64,000 nucleotides of DNA from Akanthomyces muscarius (GCF_028009165.1 NC_079242.1:620001-684000), one strand, 5' to 3'; counted from the stretch's first letter, positions 10,722 through 22,800 are shown. Numbers and translations are program-made. The notes: generated from the letters alone by a model not told the origin.

Positions 10722-12507
10722 ATGTCGGCCGCAGAATTTGACTACGAGTTTATCCTAGAGGATGAGTTTGATGCCATGTACGTGTTCTTGCTCTGCGCGC
10801 CGCTGGAGGCGGACCTGTGCAGCTGCCCTTGCCAATGACGACATGCAATCATGATCGATTGAACTGACCAATATGGGTGATAGCTCTCTGGGCAAGAAGC
10901 GCTCGGATGATGAGATCCTGAGCGGCAAATATCCTGGTACGTAGGTTTTCTTGCACACTGTAATTATACCCTGCGCTGGTACTGACCAGCCCCAGCCAAG
11001 AACCACGCGCGCAAAGTCGCCCATGAGCTCGGCGTCGACAAGGGCATCGTCTACCTGGTTGGTGAGCCCGAGCGTCTCTTTCCCGACTCTGACCAAGGAC
11101 CCAAATTCCGCCAACAACGATAGTAAGTCCAATCTCCTTCTTTAATCTTTAACGATAGCTGCTCACCCGCCCAGCTTTTACTACCTCTCCGGCGTAGACT
11201 ATGCGGGCTGCACAGTCACCTACGACATTGCCCACGATAACCTCGTCCTCTGGATTCCCTACACCGAGCCCAAAAAAAGCCACTGGTTCGGTTCGACGCC
11301 TTCCACCGCTCAGGCCGCCCGTCTGTATGACGCCGACCAGGTACACTATGCCAGCGACCTCGCCGGCTACATCACCAGCCTCCCGGCCGCGGCGACCGTC
11401 TACGCCCTTCATCCGGACCAGCGCCCACCGCAGCTCGTCCAGCACCAGTCCTTCCGCTCACGCTCGTCCGATGGCCCCAAGATTGACACCACGGCCCTCA
11501 AGCCGGCCATGAACCGCGCCCGCGAGGTCAAGGACAGCTACGAGATTGCCCTGATCCGCCGCGCCAATGACATCTCCAGCGCGGCGCACCGCCGCGTCGC
11601 CCAGGCGCTGCTGCGCATGACCAACGAGAGCCAGCTGCAGGCCGTCTTCGAGGCCGTGTGCACGTCGCGCGACGCGCACAGCCAAGCCTACCCCGTCATT
11701 GCCGGCGCCGGCCCCAACGGCGCCACGCTGCACTACGGCGCCAACAACGCGCCGCTCAAGGGCAGCGCCAACATTGTCCTCGATGCCGGGTGCGAGTACC
11801 GCTGCTACGCCAGCGATGTCACCCGCACGCTGCCCATATCGGGGTCCTTTTCGCCGCGCGCGGCCGCCATCAGCGACATCGTCACTCGCATGCAAAACGA
11901 GTGCATCGCGCTCATGAGGCCCGGCAAGTTCTTTTACGAGATCCACCAGCACGCGGGCCACGTCGCCGTCGACGGCCTCCTCAAGCTCGGCATCCTGCGC
12001 GGCACCCGCGAGGAACTCATCGCCGCCGGCACCGTGTCTGCCTTTTTCACGCACGGCCTCGGCCACCACGTCGGCCTTGAGGTGCACGACGTCGTCGGCG
12101 ACGCGCCGCTCCTCATGTCCGCCGCGTCCGAGACGGTCGGCGGGGTGCTCCGCCGCGGCAAGCGCACCATGATGACGCCGAAGAAGCTCCTCGCCATGAA
12201 CAGAATCAGCCAGGCGACGGCGGCCGAGAAGCAGCGCACCGTGCTCCGCGCGGGCATGATTCTCACCATCGAGCCTGGCCTGTACTTTAACCGTGAGTAT
12301 CTCGAGGGCTTCTTCCGCGAAGACCCCGTCCACTCCAAGCTCATCGAGTGGGACGTGGTCGAGAGATACTACCCCGTCGGTGGCAGCCGCACCGAGGACT
12401 GCATCCTGGTGACGGAGAGCGGCCACGAGAACCTGACGACGGCGCCCAAGGAGCAGGAGCTGCTGGACGTGATTAATGGACGTCACGGATCCAAGCCTCG
12501 CAAGTAA
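10722..12507 (+). CDS. Xaa-Pro aminopeptidase (peptidase M24, PEPP type)
   Basis: Four exons, join(10722..10777, 10884..10936, 10996..11122, 11175..12507), 522 aa, with all introns GT-AG. The enzyme removes an N-terminal residue that precedes proline and binds two metal ions, usually manganese. The N-terminal aminopeptidase P domain ends near residue 200 with a typical FRQQRYFYYLSG block. The M24 pita-bread domain carries the five ligands: two Asp in VLDAGCEYRCYASDVTRTLP, a His in THGLGHHVGLEVHD, a Glu in LTIEPGLYFN and a Glu in GSRTEDCILVTESG. About 50 extra residues lie between the His motif and the TIEPG motif. No signal peptide or membrane segment is seen, so the enzyme is probably cytosolic. 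The coding region is strongly GC-rich, which opens a long antisense frame. Confidence 0.93.
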
Positions 12508-12871
12508 AGCCGGAAATGCTTGTTGTTGTGCTTTATATAAACAATCAATCATCATCAGACGAGACTATATGCAGCATCTAACTATACCCGTCAAGGAAAA
12601 ACACTTCAATGCATTTTGTATAAGTTCATAGCTGGCTTGACATTCATTCTCTAAACCCTAAAATATACATAGGCTGCGAGCGCCCCAGTCTCTGTCTTCG
12701 TCGTTGGATACTCCAAATCCGGACTTTGCTCCCCCAACACGTACACACAGTATGAAACAAGGACGCCAAACGATAACAAATACAGCTTCCTCGAAAGCAC
12801 AAAATTGACGAATAGGTGGCACGCCCTATTAGACCCTCATACCCCGACTTTTGCATCTGTCCCTGGCAATC
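12508..12871. terminator. Convergent 3' region, aminopeptidase / lectin
   Basis: These 364 bases lie between two converging stop codons and should contain both 3' untranslated regions and polyadenylation signals. It is AT-rich with several TATA- and AATA-like words. No conserved frame is visible. Confidence 0.45.
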
Positions 12872-14270
12872 CTACAGATACTTCTTGGGCCCAGCCATCT
12901 TGCGGCGCTTGTACACAATGTAGACACCCGCCAGGACGACCTGAGTGCCGATGAGGATGAAGATCAGCTTGCCGTGGCCGGGGATGCTGTCGGCCATGCG
13001 CTCCGAGAGCTGGCGGTGGTGGTCGGTGAGGGCGCCGCGGAAGCTCGTCTCGTGGGAGCTGATGCGGCGGTCGAGCGTGTCGCGCAGGCTGGCGACGTCG
13101 CGCTTGAGGTCCTCGACGGTGCGCTCGAGGCTGTCGACCTTGTCGAGGCGCTTCAGGTCGGCGCGGATGTTCTGCACCATCTCCTGCACCTCCTTGTGGC
13201 GCTGCTCGTCGACGGCGTGGTGCGCCGTCACAGACCGGTAGACGGCCGCCAGCTGGTGGTACGTCGACTGCAGGCGGTTGTGCAGGTCGGCAAACTGCTG
13301 CGCCGACGTCTGGAACGTGTCGGCGCTCTTGTCGGGGATGCTCTGCTTAAAGGCGTCTTCGGGGTTGTCGAAGCCGCCGGGCGCCGCCTGCTGGTTGTTT
13401 TGGTTGTTTTGGTTGTTGTTATTGTTGTTGTTAGTCTGCTGGGTATGGCGGGGGTCGACCGTCTCGCTCATGACAGTCAGCTTGAAAATCTCAAATGAGT
13501 CGGGATTCTCGGGCGTGGCGGCGGTGATGCCAAAGGTGTAGCCCTGGGGGAGGGCAATCTTGTCGCTCTCGAAGCACTTGTGGCCGTCAATCTCGACTTT
13601 GAAGTGGCCGCCAGCATGGTGCAGCTTGATCTGCGAGGGCCGGCCGAGGTTGCGGTAGCTGACCTGGCAGTGGCCAAAGGCGAGGGCGTCAATATTGGTC
13701 TGGTGTGCGTAGTCCTTGGTGCCGTCGTTGAGGAAGCCGCGTAACATGCCGCCGGAGCCGCCGTACTGGTCGATGACGAGGACCAAGCCCTCGAAGCGGC
13801 CTACGGTGTAGACACTGTTCTCCTGCACGGTAGCGCGGCCGTCCTTGGCCAGCCAGATGTTGATGTTGCCCGAGGCGCGCTCAGGGCCGTTGGCGCGAAA
13901 GTCAATGTCGGCGACCCAGTCGTCGCGCTGGAGCGTGCGCTCGCCCCAGATGGAGGCGCGCTGGTTGCCGATGCCCATCGGCGTCAGGATGACCTTGTTG
14001 GAGAGCACATCGGGGCGGTTGGGCTGGCCGTTGACGTGGTAGTGTGGGATGGTGCCGGGGGACTCGTCGTGGCTAAGTCTGCGGTGGTAGGTATCGTAAG
14101 CCAGCTGTTCAGAGTATGGAGGGGAGAAACTCAAAAATCCAAGAGCGAGGTGGAATGAGGGGTAGGAAAACTGACTTGGAGTCTATGCCAAAGCTGAGCT
14201 CGTTGATGAGATACTGTGCCTGGCCCAGCCCAGCAGCGAGAGCTGCCAGAACCAAGGAAGCTGTGCGCAT
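12872..14270 (-). CDS. L-type lectin ER-Golgi cargo receptor (Emp46/Emp47, ERGIC-53 family)
   Basis: Two exons, complement(12872..14078, 14176..14270), 433 aa. The 97-base intron has a GTCAGT donor. An earlier AG near 14107 would break the frame. Residues 1-18 form a signal peptide. Residues about 20-240 are the legume-like lectin domain, with blocks such as VADIDFRANGPERASGNINIW and GFLNDGTKD. An Asn/Gln-rich linker (about 250-265) leads to a long coiled coil (about 290-385), then one transmembrane helix (about 398-418). The C terminus KKYL is a dilysine COPI retrieval signal. The protein should cycle between ER and Golgi and help selected N-glycoproteins leave the ER. It is divergent from ALG8, which acts in N-glycan precursor assembly. 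Confidence 0.9.
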
Positions 14271-14924
14271 GATGTTGCGACGCTACTTCTGCTTCACTAT
14301 CGGGGAGGGTAGAAGTAAGTATAAGGTATATAGCGTCCTCCGTAATCTGGAGTTCGAGTTTGCGGACCCAATGGGCAAGGCTGAGAGTCGCAGAGGGAGA
14401 ACGTTATCGAAGTCCGACGAGGTTGACGTAGGCGAGAGGACACTTTGCAGGCTGTCGGGCGTCGGGCGACAGGGGTTGGTGGCGTAGCGGGGAAGCACGG
14501 TCAATAGGTGCTGCAACAGCTCAAAACAGGGGCGCAACCTGCAGCACAAGGGGATAGAATGGATAGATGCAGCGATTGAGAAAGTGAATCACCAAAAAGT
14601 AACCAATTCGTCACTGATGGTAGAAAGTAAACTCACCAAGACACTCCTTAGCACGGAGCTCGTATCGAAGAGTGGCGCGTGTGGATAATCGATAAGCTGC
14701 CGAGCGTGTGGAGGTGAGCTGCTGGCCGGCAGCTTGGAGCTGAGGGCAAGGTGAGGCGAGCTAACAAAAAGCGCCCCCAGCTTCTGCTTCAGCTTGGTGA
14801 TGCTCCCCTGTCCATCTCCAAGCTCCATGCCGCGCATCTCGGCTCGGCATTGCCCACGCTTCATGGTTTCTGCCATGCCACACATGCCCTAACTTCTTTT
14901 CTTTCATTCTTTTTTCCCCTCAGC
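14271..14924. promoter_or_regulatory. Divergent promoter region, lectin / ALG8
   Basis: This 654-base region lies between the two start codons and carries both promoters. A pyrimidine-rich run (TTCTTTTCTTTCATTCTTTTTTCCCC, described by composition only) directly precedes the ALG8 ATG. Frames of 84-123 codons that cross it have no domain or codon-use support. Confidence 0.5.
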
Positions 14925-16575
14925 ATGTCCGACACGGCGTACCCAACCATCACGCAGTGCGCGTTGGTTGCTGCTGCCTTTAAGATTCTCCTGTTCCCCG
15001 CCTAGTACGATACGATGCCGCAACAACCCAGCTCACACGAGCCCCAAGACAGCAATTGCTAACCTTTTTCTTTTCCATGCAGCAAATCCACCGACTTCGA
15101 GGTCCACCGCAACTGGCTCGCCATCACAAACAGCCTCCCCGTATCCGAGTGGTACTACGAAGACACGTCGCAATGGACGCTCGACTACCCGCCCTTCTTT
15201 GCCTACTTTGAGTGGCTCATGTCGCACGTCGCCCGCCTCGCCGACCCGGCCATGTTGCGCGTCTTCAACCTCGAGTACGACAGCTGGCAGACCGTCTACT
15301 TCCAGCGCACCACCGTCATCGTCACCGAGCTGCTGCTCGCCTACGCCCTGCAGCTGTTTGTCGAGTCATCCCCGCGCCCGTCGCGCCGCGCCGCCCACGC
15401 CGTCGCCCTCTCCGTCCTCCTGTCGCCCGGCCTGCTCATCATCGACCACATTCACTTCCAGTACAATGGCTTCATGTACGGCATACTCGTGCTGTCGCTC
15501 GTGCTGGCCCGCGGTGGCAAGGACTCGCTGCTTGCCAGCGGCCTCGTCTTTGCTGCGCTGCTCTGCTTCAAGCATATTTACGTCTACCTCGCCCCGGCCT
15601 ACTTTGTCTTCCTGCTGCGCGCCTACTGCCTGTCGCCGAAATCCATATTTGACATTCAATTCGGCAACTGCCTCAGACTGGGTGGTGGCATCGTGGCCAT
15701 TGTAGCAGCGGCGTTTGGGCCATTTGCTGCGCTAAAGCAGATGCCGCAGATGATGAGCCGACTGTTTCCCTTTGCGCGAGGACTCTGTCATGCGTACTGG
15801 GCCCCTAATGTCTGGGCACTATATTCTTTTGCCGACCGCGCTCTCATTGTCCGTGAGTACTCGGTGAGGCACTACACAGCATATATATTTCTTGCTAACG
15901 CGTCTAGTTGCCCCGAGGCTGGGTCTCGATATCAAGGCAGAAGCCCTGCAAAGTGTCACCCGTGGTCTCGTCGGCGACACCTCGTTTGCCGTCCTTCCCG
16001 AAATCAGCGCCCGTACATGCTTTGCTTTGACGCTGCTCTTCCAAGTGCTCCCGCTTATCAAGCTCTTCATGCAGCCTAAGCCCTCGTGGGAGAACTTTAT
16101 CGGTGCGACGACGCTTTGCGGCTACGCATCGTTTTTGTTTGGCTACCACGTGCACGAAAAGGCCATTCTGCTCGTCATCATTCCTTTTAGCTTGATCGCG
16201 CTGCGAGACAGGCGCCATTTCTCTACCTTTCGGCCGCTCGCTGTCGCAGGTCACGTCTCCCTCTTTCCTCTGTTATTCACGCCCGCCGAGTTCCCCATCA
16301 AGACCGTCTACACACTGTTGTGGCTGGTCATTTTCCTTGCGGCCTTTGACAGGCTGGTACCGGCGTCCAACACGCCGCGCTTCTTTCCGCTCGACCGCTT
16401 TAATACGCTGTACTTTGCACTATGCATCCCGCTGGTCCTGTACACGTCACTCGTGCACCAGCTCGTCTTCGGACAGCGTCTGGAGTTCCTGCCACTGATG
16501 CTGACGAGTGTGTACACAGCAGTGGGTGTGGTGGGCAGCTGGGTGGCATATATGATTGTATACTTTACCACATAA
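14925..16575 (+). CDS. ALG8: Dolichyl-P-Glc:Glc1Man9GlcNAc2-PP-dolichol alpha-1,3-glucosyltransferase
   Basis: Three exons, join(14925..15004, 15083..15852, 15908..16575), 505 aa, with GT-AG introns. This ER membrane enzyme adds the second glucose to the lipid-linked oligosaccharide used for N-glycosylation. Family blocks are clear: [16 protein letters not shown] near residue 65, [15 protein letters not shown] near 160 (the HIHFQYN form distinguishes ALG8 from ALG6), and [11 protein letters not shown] near 360. Roughly a dozen hydrophobic helices are spread along the protein. The acidic residues of the first lumenal loop (FEVHRNW and the EDTSQW segment) fit the glycosyltransferase family 57 layout. 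The neighbour on the other strand is a glycoprotein cargo lectin. Confidence 0.94.
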
Positions 16576-16949
16576 TACTCGGTGGTGCCATTTATTTGCA
16601 AGTCATAGAATTATCAGCATAATTTAATCCAATTGGTCGTCAGAGACTTCCTCGAATCGCTGGAGTCAGGCTTAGCCGTCATGTTTCGGAAAGCAAAAGT
16701 GACACAAGAGTATGAGGTCATGCAATTGATGATGCGGCGCTCGCTGTGCGCAGCTGCAAGTTCAGCATGCAGCTAGTGATACACCGCCCGCATATAGACT
16801 GTTGCCTGCATTGTCGCTTTCCCCTCTTTCTTCTCTTTCCAACTTTCCAAAGTCGAGTGTCAGAATCAAGGTATCTCTAAACTATAGCTTGTGAGTACTT
16901 GTAGCAGTGGGTTCCGAATGCACTGGCGGCTGATACCAACAGTTGCGCG
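16576..16949. other. Intergenic region, ALG8 3' end and sulfotransferase promoter
   Basis: These 374 bases have no coding signal. A CT-rich run at about 16825-16850 lies roughly 100 bases ahead of the next start codon and is the likely promoter/leader element. Confidence 0.45.
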
Positions 16950-18044
16950 ATGGCGACCTCCGACCCCAAATTCACGACCGTTGCGCCGACGACCCGAACG
17001 GTCCCAATGAAGGTGCTATGCCTAGGAATGTCGCGCACGGGAACAGTTTGTGTGTTTTTGAAGATTTGTTTCCATGACTGATATTGCTCAAGTAGAAGAC
17101 TAATCAAGCACATCGCAGCGCTGCGGGAGTCGCTCCTAACGCTCGGGTATCGGCACTCGTATCACATGGTGGACGCCATTGCTAGCAGTCCTTATCGCGA
17201 CTGCAGGCTGTGGATCGATTTGCTCAATAAGAAAGAAGCCGGAAAGAAGGTGACGCGCGAAGACCTTGACCAAATCTTGGGCCACTGTCAGGTGAGCAAA
17301 GTCGGTGCCGCGTCTGCCTGGTGGGCTTTTTACTGATAGGAGCGACATTTCGCAGGCGGTCACGGATATGCCGGCGGCTTACTTCGCTGAGGAGCTCATT
17401 GAGGCTTATCCGGATGCCAAGGTTATTCTAACTACGCGAGACACGGAGAGCTGGTTCGCGTATGTTCGTCCCTCCTCCTACCACAACAGTCTGACTACAC
17501 CCACCACCGGCCGACCTGCACTTTGAAGCAAAACTTCTTTTGCTGACCAAAATTGAAACAAAGTTCCATGACAACGGCTCTGCGTCCCATGCTGGACGGT
17601 CCTCTCGCCGCGTTTGCCGCCACGACGGACCAGCTGCTGCTGATGCCGACGCGGTGGATTCCCGCCTTGCTACAGACGCTGGACCGGGTGCTGTTCCAAA
17701 AGGACTTTGCGGCTAACGGACGGCACGCATACGAGGCACACAATGCCCGGGTGCGCTCACTCGTCCCCGCCAGCAAGCTGCTCGAGTATCACGTCCGCGA
17801 GGGGTGGGTTCCGCTGTGCGCGTTCCTGGGTCGCGAGGTGCCCGAGGACGGGGCGGCCGGAGGCGGCACGCCGCATCTCAACAGCAGCGAGGAGTTTGCG
17901 GCCAACTATCACGGGCTTAACTATCGACTTCTGCTGGGACAGGGGAAAAGGCTGCTGGACATGGCGGCGTATACGGCGCTGGTGGTGGTGGTGGCGGGTG
18001 CGGCGGCGAGGAGATGGGGATTCAAGTGGTCTGACTTGGTTTGA
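16950..18044 (+). CDS. P-loop sulfotransferase-like protein (fungal Sulfotransfer_4 type)
   Basis: Four exons, join(16950..17049, 17119..17291, 17356..17459, 17564..18044), 285 aa, GT-AG throughout. Splicing rebuilds the family N-terminal block GMSRTGTVSLRESLLTLGY, where the SRTGT loop binds the phosphate of PAPS in sulfotransferases. A second block reads AKVILTTRDTESWFAS. The region LEYHVREGWVPLCAFLGREVP is the usual C-terminal signature of this fungal group. The extreme C terminus has a hydrophobic helix (about 255-275) followed by basic residues, which suggests a tail anchor. Members of this family are often mislabelled as NAD-dependent epimerases. The acceptor substrate is unknown. Confidence 0.85.
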
Positions 18045-18645
18045 GAGAGAGCTGCGTGATGTCGAAATCGGGGAGAGGCGTGTGATATGCGTGCAGTAAC
18101 TCTTTTGATTATATGTCTTGAGAAATGAAATCATGAATAAATCGCCGCTGTTATCAATGAATGCAGTTGCTATTGCTGGTATCAAGAGCCAGTTATACGG
18201 TACGTCGCTTATCCCCCGATATAAAAATACTATATGGTACTCAATATCAAAACGGGTACAAAAGTAGAATACATTTATCCCAACAAATGCAATTCCTCAT
18301 TTCAGAAAACTGAAAAGCATTACCCTGAAGGGGACGCTAAAAGCCAGCCCTGCCGGGCTCCAGCAGCCAAGTCTGGGGTGGGTGCAAATGCGAGGAGGAA
18401 GACGGGCCGCGCATGGCGAGATGTAGACGGTGCATCTTGATAGTAAAAAATCAATCATGTAATCTATTCAATTCTCCATTGACTCATGATCAAATCAAGC
18501 ACAAACATGCGCATGAAAGGCGCGCGGGTTGATGTGCAAGGAGGTAATATCATGGCGAGGCGGCGACGAGGTAGTGCAACGGGCAGTGAGAGGTGCAACG
18601 CAGAACGGGGCTGCCCCCGGCGCAGCCGGGTGGGCCGGGCTTACA

Positions 18646-19007
18646 AGTACCTTTTCGGTACCTGGCGGGTGGGAGGGTGGCAGGGGAAGCGGACGGTAGG
18701 TGGCCTGACACTGCATTGTGTGAACGCAAGGTACGATTTTAAAATTTCAAATTATCAATGGTGACCAGTGAAGCCTCTGGTATTTTTTACTCTTTTTAGT
18801 CGGCCATCAGCAGCGAGAAATATGCGTCCTCAGAACCGCACTTCCTCGGAGGTACACTCTCTGAGTACCTGGCAGCTTCGGCCCCCACAAGTTTTAGTGC
18901 AAGTTTCCCTTCCTGGCGAGGCAGGCTTTGTCACTCGTCGACCCAATTTAGCGTCGCGCACAAGGCCACAAGTACCTCTGACACTGTATTTGGCGTGCGA
19001 GGTACCT
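18646..19007. repeat. Cluster of AGGTAC/GTACCT words upstream of itc1
   Basis: Seven copies of a GTAC-centred word occur in 362 bases: AGTACCT at 18646, GGTACCT at 18657, AGGTACG at 18729, AGGTACA at 18850, AGTACCT at 18864, AGTACCT at 18971 and the palindrome AGGTACCT at 19000. Chance would give well under one. They lie about 0.8-1.2 kb before the itc1 start codon. Function is unknown; binding sites for a dimeric regulator or a decayed short repeat are both possible. Confidence 0.6.
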
Positions 19008-19181
19008 CTGCTACCGCCCCGTTTGCTTCTACGCGCCGCCAGCTGGCAGCTGCTGTGCTGTGTTGTGTTGCCAGCTGCCCACCTGGAAAAAATTAAGGTA
19101 GCGACAGCTTTATTACCCGTCCGTCCGTCCGTCTGTTGTGCTTCTTCTTTGGCCGCCTCGTCATTATAATTTCCTCCTCTC

Positions 19182-19202
19182 CATCATCATCATCATCATC
19201 AT
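19182..19202 (+). repeat. (CAT)7 microsatellite in itc1 leader
   Basis: Seven uninterrupted CAT triplets in the pyrimidine-rich region ahead of itc1. It is non-coding in the model given here. Confidence 0.85.
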
Positions 19203-19839
19203 CGCCAGCATCAACAACAACCACCAACCACGACATTGTCAACACCGTCATCCCGTCATATCTTCCCGCCGCGTCGCTTTACATATACTGCTTAGACACT
19301 GTCCTCCGCGTCCGTCGTGTAAGTGAGGTCAGCTCGCCTGCTGCGATCGACCCGCACCCCGTGGCGCGGTGGTGTGTCTGCCGTGTCTTTCGTCCTCGAA
19401 GACGGAAATCCACTCTCCTCGTCCTGCTTGGCCCCCCCAGACCGACGACAACACCACCACCCAGAAAAAGTCTCCACCTCTCACCTTTTTACTCTTTTTC
19501 AGTCCTACATCATTTAAAACACCGCAGCTCGACCAAGGTGTCCCCCGAGGGTCGTTTTACTCCGTCCGATTCTGCTTTGCGTTGTTCCGACTCGAGGTAG
19601 ACCGCGCGCCTACAGCATCCGACGAGCAGCACCGACAACGCCCTCTCCCGCCCCCTCGGCGCGTCCCAATCTCGAGGCCGCCCCCCCTCCGCACGGCACT
19701 TGAGGCTGCGGCCTATCCGCTCCCGCAGGACGCGCTATTTCGCACCGAGCTTCATTTCCATCCACGCAACTTATACCTCGCGACCTACCCAGTGCACACG
19801 TATAAGCGCGACTCGGCCGCCGTCGCCGTCTTCGACACA

Positions 19840-22800
19840 ATGGTATGCACTTCGGTAACCACCCTGTCCATGCGACCGCCCGCCTCGTGGACCTGGTACA
19901 CCACGCGCCCGACACCTCCGCTGACCGGCTTCTCTCCTCTAGGTGCTTTTTAAGCGCAAACCCGTCAAGTTTCTCCCTCCGGCCGAGGTTGAAGACGAAG
20001 ATGTAGAGGTAGGCCTTCGTCCCATGGCACACAAGCATGTCCCTGCGACGACTGACGGGACGCAGGTCTGGTACATTCCCCAAACGGGTGAAATATTTGC
20101 CAACTATGAAGATTATTTAAATCGGTAAGCAACGACAATGGTCCAGCTGTTTTGTCAAATGTCGCTCACGCCGTCTAGCATGGACTTTTACAAACAGGTA
20201 CAGCGCGCACTCACGGTCCATATAACCGGCCCACCACTAACCTCAGCAGCGACGCTTCAACGATCAAATAACGGGCCATTCAGGCCTAACCTTTTTCGAA
20301 GCACATGAAAGCGAGGTGTGTATTCCTCAATCAAGAGAACAAAATTCGTGCCGTTTTCTAATTACTTGATAGCTCGCTGGCGCCCGCGAAGTCGAAGAAT
20401 CCTTCCCCGAAGCCCTCAAAGGCCCCATTCTACGCAAAGTCCAATTCCAGATCGTTTCGCGACTCGACAATCTTGTCGATACCATTTACGACGAGTTTAA
20501 ACAAGACTACTACCCCGGTGAAGAGGTCGCTATTACCGGCGAGGGCGGCGAGCGAATCCATGGCCTCGTTCGCGACAAGACAACATTTGGCGAGCGCGTC
20601 CTTGCCGACGGCAGCCGCACGAAGCCCTCTACAAGATACCTGGTCGACGCCCACGGCAGCGAGAATGAAGTCATTGTCACCGAGGATAACATCTCACGCG
20701 ACCGGGGCATCTTCACCAAAGCTATGCTGCGCGCTTTTCTCAAGAAGACGGTCATGCGCGAAGCATGGACTGGCGCCCCTTGGCTCGTCAAGAACGATTA
20801 CGCCGCACAGTACCACATCGACACCAGGATACCGCCCCATCTGCGCTACGATACCAAGCTGCAAGAGCGCAAGCAGCTCCAAGCCCAGAAGCGCTCATCT
20901 GATGTCAACGGCCACACCACATCTCAGCCTGCACGACTGCCCGAGCTAAAGCCCGCGAAAAGCATCAAGCCCAAGCTTGTCGCTGGCAAAGGGCTTAAGT
21001 GGCCCGCCGGGATTGTCAATGGCAGTGCAGAACCCAGCATCAAGAGCGAACCTTCTCCTCCGCCTCCTCCGCCGCCGCCGAAATATCCCATCGAAGACTT
21101 GCAGCTCGACCCCAACACCGAGATTCACCGACCGGCCCTCAAATTTATGTGCAGCGATGCACCGTCAGACAAGGGCAACGATGATCCGCTACGAGAGTAT
21201 GTCGAAATGAAATCCGTCGGACCTCTGCTGGAGACTTGGGATACCCTCAACGTGTACTGCGAAATCTTCAAGCTCGACTCCTTTACCTTTGACGACTTTG
21301 TCGAGGCCATGTCCATGGCTTCAGAACATACCTTGGTGCAGCTTTTTGACGAAATTCACTGCTCAGTACTCAAGGTTTTGGTGGACTCTGAGCAAGATGG
21401 CGGCAAAGTTCGCATCACGCTACCCGAAATCGAGGAGGACGAAAGCGATGAGGAAGAAGAAGATGGCGAGGAAGGAGACGAGGAAGAAGAGGAGGAAGAG
21501 GAAGAGGAGGAGCCCGAGCAGAAGCCTGTCAAGCGCGCCACGCGCAGCAGCCTAGCCAAGCAAGAAGCCGAGCGCATAGCTGCCGAAGCTGCCGCCGCCG
21601 AGGAGGAGACCATCAAAGCTGAAATCGAATCCAAGACACGCGTTGAGGAGATGATGAAGGAATTTGATTGGGTAGAGCATCTCCGGAAACGAGACTTTCT
21701 CAACGGCGGTTGGGAGCGAATCGTCGTTGGCCTGCTACATCAGCTGTCCAAGGGCGAGAAGCATCAGCAGACGTACGAGGATCTGCTCTTGCAAATTATT
21801 CCAGCCGACACGGAACCTAGCCAAGAGGCTGCTCGTCAAAACTATGCCGAGCTTGACGTCAACACCAGGGTGCAGATTTTGCAAATTCTCTGCCTGTTGA
21901 CCATGGAGACCAAGGCTGTGCGAGGCTATATGGAGGACTGCAACGAGACCATGACCAAGTATCGCAAGGACAGAGTCGAATGGCAACGCCAACGCAAGCA
22001 AGCAACCGAGGAGCTGCGCCAGCTCAACGAACAGCGCAAGGCTCTACTTCCCGAGAACATGCCCCCGGAGGAGGAGGTCAAGGAGAATGGCGATGTCAGC
22101 ATGAACGGGGTCGACGACACCATGACGGAAAAGGAAGGCGAAGACGAAGCCGAACCCAGCAACGACGAAAAGCCGCAGAAGAAGCGTCAAGGACGCCAGG
22201 TCGTCGATAAGCGTAAAAAGCGCGAGGAGGAGGAGGCAGCCCGCAAAGCTAAGGAAAAGGCGCAAAAAGAAGCCGCCAAGGCGTCCCACCAGTCGAAACA
22301 GTTCACCAAGCTGCTCAAGGACATTCAAAAGAAGGAGGAACTTATCAAGAAATGCGAGGAGGAAGTTGTCACCATTGAGAACGATCTTCGCGAAGCTGAT
22401 TGCCCACGCACACGTGTTCTCGGCAGGGATCGGTTCTGGAATCGATACTACTGGTTTGAGCGCAACGGTATGCCTTACGGTGGGCTGCCCAACAGCTCGA
22501 CTGCTGAAGCCGGCTACGCGAATGGACGGCTGTGGGTTCAGGGGCCCGACGAGCTGGAGCGCGAAGGTTACATTGACGTACCAACGGATCTCGAAAACGA
22601 GTACAAGGCCAAGTTCAACATGACGGTCCGAGAGCGCAAGGACAAAGAAGAGGGCGGCACGAGCATGGAGAGCGCCCACCAATGGGGTTACATTGCCGAC
22701 ACGGAGAGCCTGGACAAGCTGATTCAGTGGCTGGACCCGCGGGGCTTCAACGAGCTGCGGCTGCGAAAGGAGCTGGTCGCGTTCAAGGACAAGATTGCGG

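Larger units (their letters stand above)
18045..19839. other. Long intergenic region upstream of itc1
   Basis: About 1.8 kb without a credible gene. The left third holds the sulfotransferase 3' end. At 18646-19007 there is a dense group of AGGTAC/GTACCT words (listed separately). From about 19110 the + strand becomes a pyrimidine-rich leader with a (CCGT)n run near 19117-19133 and a (CAT)7 run at 19182-19202. Several frames of 60-190 codons run through the leader (for example 19369..19953) but have low-complexity Ser/Pro/Arg content, as expected of CT-rich DNA. Confidence 0.5.

Noticed and set aside
11458..12555. 365-codon - strand frame
   Set aside because: Shadow of the GC-rich aminopeptidase exon, Ala/Gly/Arg/Val-rich and without motifs.
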